DNA of 64,000 nt from Caloranaerobacter sp. TR13 (GTDB lineage Bacteria > Bacillota > Clostridia > Tissierellales > Thermohalobacteraceae), in NCBI RefSeq assembly GCF_001316435.1, contig NZ_JXLL01000002.1:215768-279767 (forward strand), in the 5' to 3' direction. Shown piece by piece: positions 61,472 through 64,000 of the stretch; position 1 is the first letter of the stretch, and every line of letters starts with the position of its first letter. The notes under the pieces are model-generated. The model did not search any database. It worked only from the letters and a program-made list of their open reading frames with translations, and was not told the DNA's origin. A program made the position numbers and the translations under genes.

Positions 61472-62209
61472 ATGCATAGTTATAAGGACTTTGCATATTT
61501 GTATGATAAGTTGATGGATGATGTGGATTATAAAAAATGGTTTGAGTATATATTGAGGATATTAAAGAAACTAGAAATTACCCCTAAAAAGGTTCTTGAG
61601 CTTGCTTGTGGAACAGGGAATTTTACTAGGTATTTGTGTGATAGTGGTTATGATGTTACTTGTTTTGATTTATCAGAAGATATGCTTTCTGTGGCATATA
61701 ACAAGCTTAATATGTATAGAAATGTAACAATTTTAAAACAGGATATGCGTTTGTTTGATTTTAATAAGAAGTTCGATATGATTATCAGTGTTTGTGACGG
61801 AATTAATTATATTACCGAATATGAAGATTTAGTAAATGTTTTTAAGAGAGTTAATTTACATCTTGAACAAGAAGGAATTTTTATTTTTGATATAAGTTCT
61901 TATTATAAACTTCATGAAATTATAGGTAACAATACTTTTGTTGAAGAAAAAGGTAATATTTTCTATGCATGGGAAAACTATTTTGATGGGTATAATAATA
62001 TATGTGAAATGTATCTCACTTTTTTTGTAAAGCGAGGTGACAAATATATTAGATTTGATGAGAGTCAAATTCAAAAAGCATATTCAGTAGATGAAGTAGT
62101 GAATGCATTAAAAGAAGCTAACTTTAAAAATATTGATTATTATGAGAGCTTTACGTTTGACAAGCCAAATGATGAGAGTGAGAGAATACATTTTGTTGCC
62201 AGTAAATAA
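61472..62209 (+). CDS. Class I SAM-dependent methyltransferase
   Basis: 245 residues. N-terminus YKDFAYLYDKLMDDVDYKKW, motif I VLELACGTGNFTRYLC (about residue 40), acidic DLSEDMLSVA, FDMIISVCDGINYI and IFDISSYYKLHEIIGNN. This is the group annotated class I SAM-dependent methyltransferase next to spore or ribosome genes; substrate unknown. ATG 61472 with GGGGGGATA upstream, preferred over 61448. Confidence 0.88.
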   Translation: MHSYKDFAYLYDKLMDDVDYKKWFEYILRILKKLEITPKKVLELACGTGNFTRYLCDSGYDVTCFDLSEDMLSVAYNKLNMYRNVTILKQDMRLFDFNKKFDMIISVCDGINYITEYEDLVNVFKRVNLHLEQEGIFIFDISSYYKLHEIIGNNTFVEEKGNIFYAWENYFDGYNNICEMYLTFFVKRGDKYIRFDESQIQKAYSVDEVVNALKEANFKNIDYYESFTFDKPNDESERIHFVASK

Positions 62210-62245
62210 TATTTGGAGAAATTTATCAAAAACAAACGATTTTAT

Positions 62246-62274
62246 TTGACAATGTAAAATTTTTGTGTTAAAAT
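62246..62274 (+). promoter_or_regulatory. SigA promoter of the cold-shock gene
   Basis: TTGACA at 62246-62251, 17-base spacer, TAAAAT at 62269-62274. The 5' leader is about 58 bases, with a possible ATGTTG...CAACAT hairpin (62282-62302) just after the start of transcription. Confidence 0.8.
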
Positions 62275-62338
62275 TAGTATGATGTTGAAATACATACAAC
62301 ATCTGTTATTTAATATTAGTATTGGAGGAATGTTTTTA

Positions 62339-62539
62339 ATGGAAAAAGGTACAGTTAAGTGGTTCAATTCAACTAAAGGTTATGGATTCATCACAAGAGA
62401 CAATGGTGGGGATGTATTTGTACATTACTCAGCAATCAAAACTGATGGGTTCAAAACTCTTGAAGAAGGACAAAAAGTTGAATTTGAGGTAGTTCAAGGA
62501 GAAAAAGGACCTCAAGCTACTAATGTTACTAAACTATAA
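62339..62539 (+). CDS. cspA: Cold-shock domain protein
   Basis: 66 residues, single CSD. RNA-binding motifs RNP1 KGYGFI and RNP2 DVFVHYSAI are present. Binds single-stranded RNA/DNA and acts as an RNA chaperone. ATG 62339 with GGAGGAATG upstream; the in-frame codons before it belong to the leader. Own promoter and terminator make it a monocistronic unit. Confidence 0.96.
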   Translation: MEKGTVKWFNSTKGYGFITRDNGGDVFVHYSAIKTDGFKTLEEGQKVEFEVVQGEKGPQATNVTKL

Positions 62540-62572
62540 GGTTTCCTAACATTGTAGCAGTTAAGCCCCTGT

Positions 62573-62596
62573 TTAGGGGCTTTTTTGATTTTTAAA
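62573..62596 (+). terminator. Rho-independent terminator of csp
   Basis: AAGCCCCT/AGGGGCTT stem with GTTT loop and T4 tail. Confidence 0.88.
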
Positions 62597-62738
62597 TTTA
62601 AAATGATTAAGTTGTTTTTTAATGTATTTTTAGGTTGACATCTGCTAATTAATAAAATTAATATATAAAAAGAAATTTATATAATTAGATTAAAAGACTG
62701 ATAGATTTTAAAATAGAGCTAGAAAGGAATGAAGTTCT

Positions 62739-63632
62739 ATGAAGGATTATATTGTAAGAGCGATTGATAAAGAAGGAAGTATAAGAGTTTTTATAGCGGC
62801 AACTACAAACATTGTAGAAAAGGCAAGACAAATACATAAGACTGCACCAACAGCAACAGCTGCTTTAGGCAGAGTTTTAACTGCTGCGTCAATAATGGGA
62901 GTTATGCTTAAAGGAGATAAAGATAAAGTATCACTTCATATAAAAGGCAACGGACCAATAAAATCTATTCTAGCAGTAGCAAATAGTAAAGGAGAAGTTA
63001 AAGGTTATATCAGTAATCCTGATGTTGATATGCCGCTAAGAGAAGATGGCAAACTTAATGTAGGTATGGCTGTAGGTAGAGAAGGAAAGGTTATAGTGAT
63101 TAAAGATTTAGGACTAAAAGAACCTTATATTGGTCAATCTGGTCTTGTAACTGGAGAAATTGCAGAAGATTTGACACACTATTTTGCATATTCAGAGCAG
63201 CAGCCTTCTGCAGTAGCATTGGGTGTGCTTGTTGATAGAGATTTAAGTGTAAAATCATCTGGAGGCTTTATTTTACAAGTGTTACCTGGTGCATCTGAGG
63301 AGGTTATTACGAAATTAGAACATAAATTAAATAATGTTGAACCAATATCAAGATTAATAGATAAAGGTTATACACCAGAAGATATTTTAGACCATATTTT
63401 TGGTGAATTTGAAATGGGAATTTTAGAAAAAAAAGATATTAACTTTGTTTGTGACTGTTCAAGAGAGAGGCTAGAAGAAGCTCTTGTAAGTGTTGGAAAA
63501 GAAGAATTAGAAAAAATAATTAAAGAAGATGGTAAAGCAGAGTTAGTTTGTCATTTCTGCAATACAAAATATCATTTTGACAAGCAAGATTTAGAGAGAT
63601 TATTAAAGGAAGCAGGAAAAAGTAAAATATAA
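62739..63632 (+). CDS. hslO: Hsp33 redox-regulated chaperone
   Basis: 297 residues. N-terminal substrate-binding domain (KARQIHKTAPTATAALGR about residue 30, SLHIKGNGPIKSI about 72) and C-terminal zinc switch with CDCSRERL (CxC, about 238) and CHFCNTKYHF (CxxC, about 271). Oxidation releases zinc and activates holdase function. ATG 62739 preceded by AGAAAGGA. Full family length. Confidence 0.96.
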   Translation: MKDYIVRAIDKEGSIRVFIAATTNIVEKARQIHKTAPTATAALGRVLTAASIMGVMLKGDKDKVSLHIKGNGPIKSILAVANSKGEVKGYISNPDVDMPLREDGKLNVGMAVGREGKVIVIKDLGLKEPYIGQSGLVTGEIAEDLTHYFAYSEQQPSAVALGVLVDRDLSVKSSGGFILQVLPGASEEVITKLEHKLNNVEPISRLIDKGYTPEDILDHIFGEFEMGILEKKDINFVCDCSRERLEEALVSVGKEELEKIIKEDGKAELVCHFCNTKYHFDKQDLERLLKEAGKSKI

Positions 63633-63668
63633 TTTAAACTAATTAAGTACTAAATTTATAAAAAGCTA

Positions 63669-63697
63669 TTGACTTTAGAAAAAAAATATTGTATACT
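63669..63697 (+). promoter_or_regulatory. SigA promoter of the tRNA cluster
   Basis: TTGACT at 63669-63674, 17-base spacer, TATACT at 63692-63697; transcription would start near 63704, about 50 bases before tRNA-Phe. Confidence 0.75.
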
Positions 63698-63755
63698 AAC
63701 TCTTGTCGCTGAGGAAACACCCACTAGCATAGTTTGCAACTTAGTATTCTAAGGA

Positions 63756-63832
63756 TGCCCAGATAGCTCAGTCGGTAGAGCAGGGGACTGAAAATCCCCG
63801 TGTCGGTGGTTCGATTCCGCCTCTGGGCACCA
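63756..63832 (+). tRNA. tRNA-Phe (GAA)
   Basis: Acceptor stem TGCCCAG/CTGGGCA, anticodon arm GGGGA-CTGAAAA-TCCCC with GAA at 63790-63792, T-loop TTCGATT, encoded CCA end. Confidence 0.97.
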
Positions 63833-63845
63833 AAAAATCAAATAA

Positions 63846-63920
63846 GCGGAAGTGGCTCAGTGGTAGAGCATCGCCTTGCCAAGGCGAGGGTCGCGGGTTC
63901 GAATCCCGTCTTCCGCTCCA
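63846..63920 (+). tRNA. tRNA-Gly (GCC)
   Basis: Acceptor stem GCGGAAG/CTTCCGC, anticodon arm CGCC-TTGCCAA-GGCG with GCC at 63878-63880, discriminator T and encoded CCA. Confidence 0.97.
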
Positions 63921-63925
63921 TATAT

Positions 63926-64000
63926 GGCGGCATAGCCAAGTGGTAAGGCAGAGGACTGCAAATCCTTTATTCCCCAGTTCGAATCTGGGTGCCGCCTCCA
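63926..64000 (+). tRNA. tRNA-Cys (GCA)
   Basis: Acceptor stem GGCGGCA/TGCCGCC, anticodon arm AGGA-CTGCAAA-TCCT with GCA at 63958-63960, T-loop TTCGAAT, encoded CCA ending at the last base of the window. Confidence 0.97.

Overview
The window is AT-rich chromosomal DNA from an anaerobic, endospore-forming low-GC Firmicute of the class Clostridia. Supporting this are two clear alpha/beta small acid-soluble spore proteins plus a third SASP-like one, a PdaB-type sporulation deacetylase, a SigG-type promoter (GAATA-N17-CATAATA), SigK-like promoters, T-box leaders, frequent TTG starts and GGAGG ribosome sites. A Caloranaerobacter/Tissierellales-like relative is my guess; genus cannot be fixed from sequence alone. 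Nothing looks like a prophage, insertion sequence or CRISPR array. Most of it is housekeeping sequence with a few unusual islands.

Layout: 0-3.7 kb, Asp-box propeller protein, kinase-like P-loop protein and small putative spore genes. 3.7-10.7 kb, TldD/TldE protease pair, ndk, a nitrilase-family amidase and a PEP synthase. 10.8-12 kb, a cell-wall M14 peptidase with PG-binding and LysM domains. 12.3-22.9 kb, two cobalamin riboswitches driving cobQ-cbiB-cobD and btuF-btuC-btuD-cobU-cobS-cobC-cblT-cblS: late corrinoid synthesis, B12/corrinoid import and alpha-ribazole salvage. 23-27.7 kb, MFS transporter, two divergent DegV proteins and an AIM24 protein.

27.7-35 kb is the most distinctive part: four minus-strand genes built from shared, reshuffled modules (DNRLRE-like, TPR, GT2, DUF6385-like and a 19-residue tandem repeat), facing a methyltransferase and a glycosyltransferase. 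I read it as a candidate surface or spore-surface glycoprotein cassette. 35-43.5 kb carries T-box-controlled trpS and valS, pgsA and folC. 43.2-50 kb is rich in spore-type genes (two SASP-like genes, PdaB, a YVTN propeller, DUF4364). 50-55 kb has a truncated Mur-ligase-like gene, a double-OB SSB-like protein, an orphan CamA-like adenine methyltransferase and a frameshifted hpt. 55-60 kb is asd-dapA-dapB-dapH with a divergent M20 deacetylase candidate for the acetyl-DAP pathway. The right end has a CPBP protease, a SASP, cold-shock protein, Hsp33 and a tRNA-Phe/Gly/Cys cluster.

Non-coding structure is unusually rich: a double-hairpin repeat of about 125 bp placed right behind the terminator of both a B12 riboswitch and the valS T-box; dispersed repeats with a 7-bp period at three sites; a nested palindrome of about 210 bp behind valS; and inverted repeats that pair the upstream region with the Shine-Dalgarno of putative spore genes.
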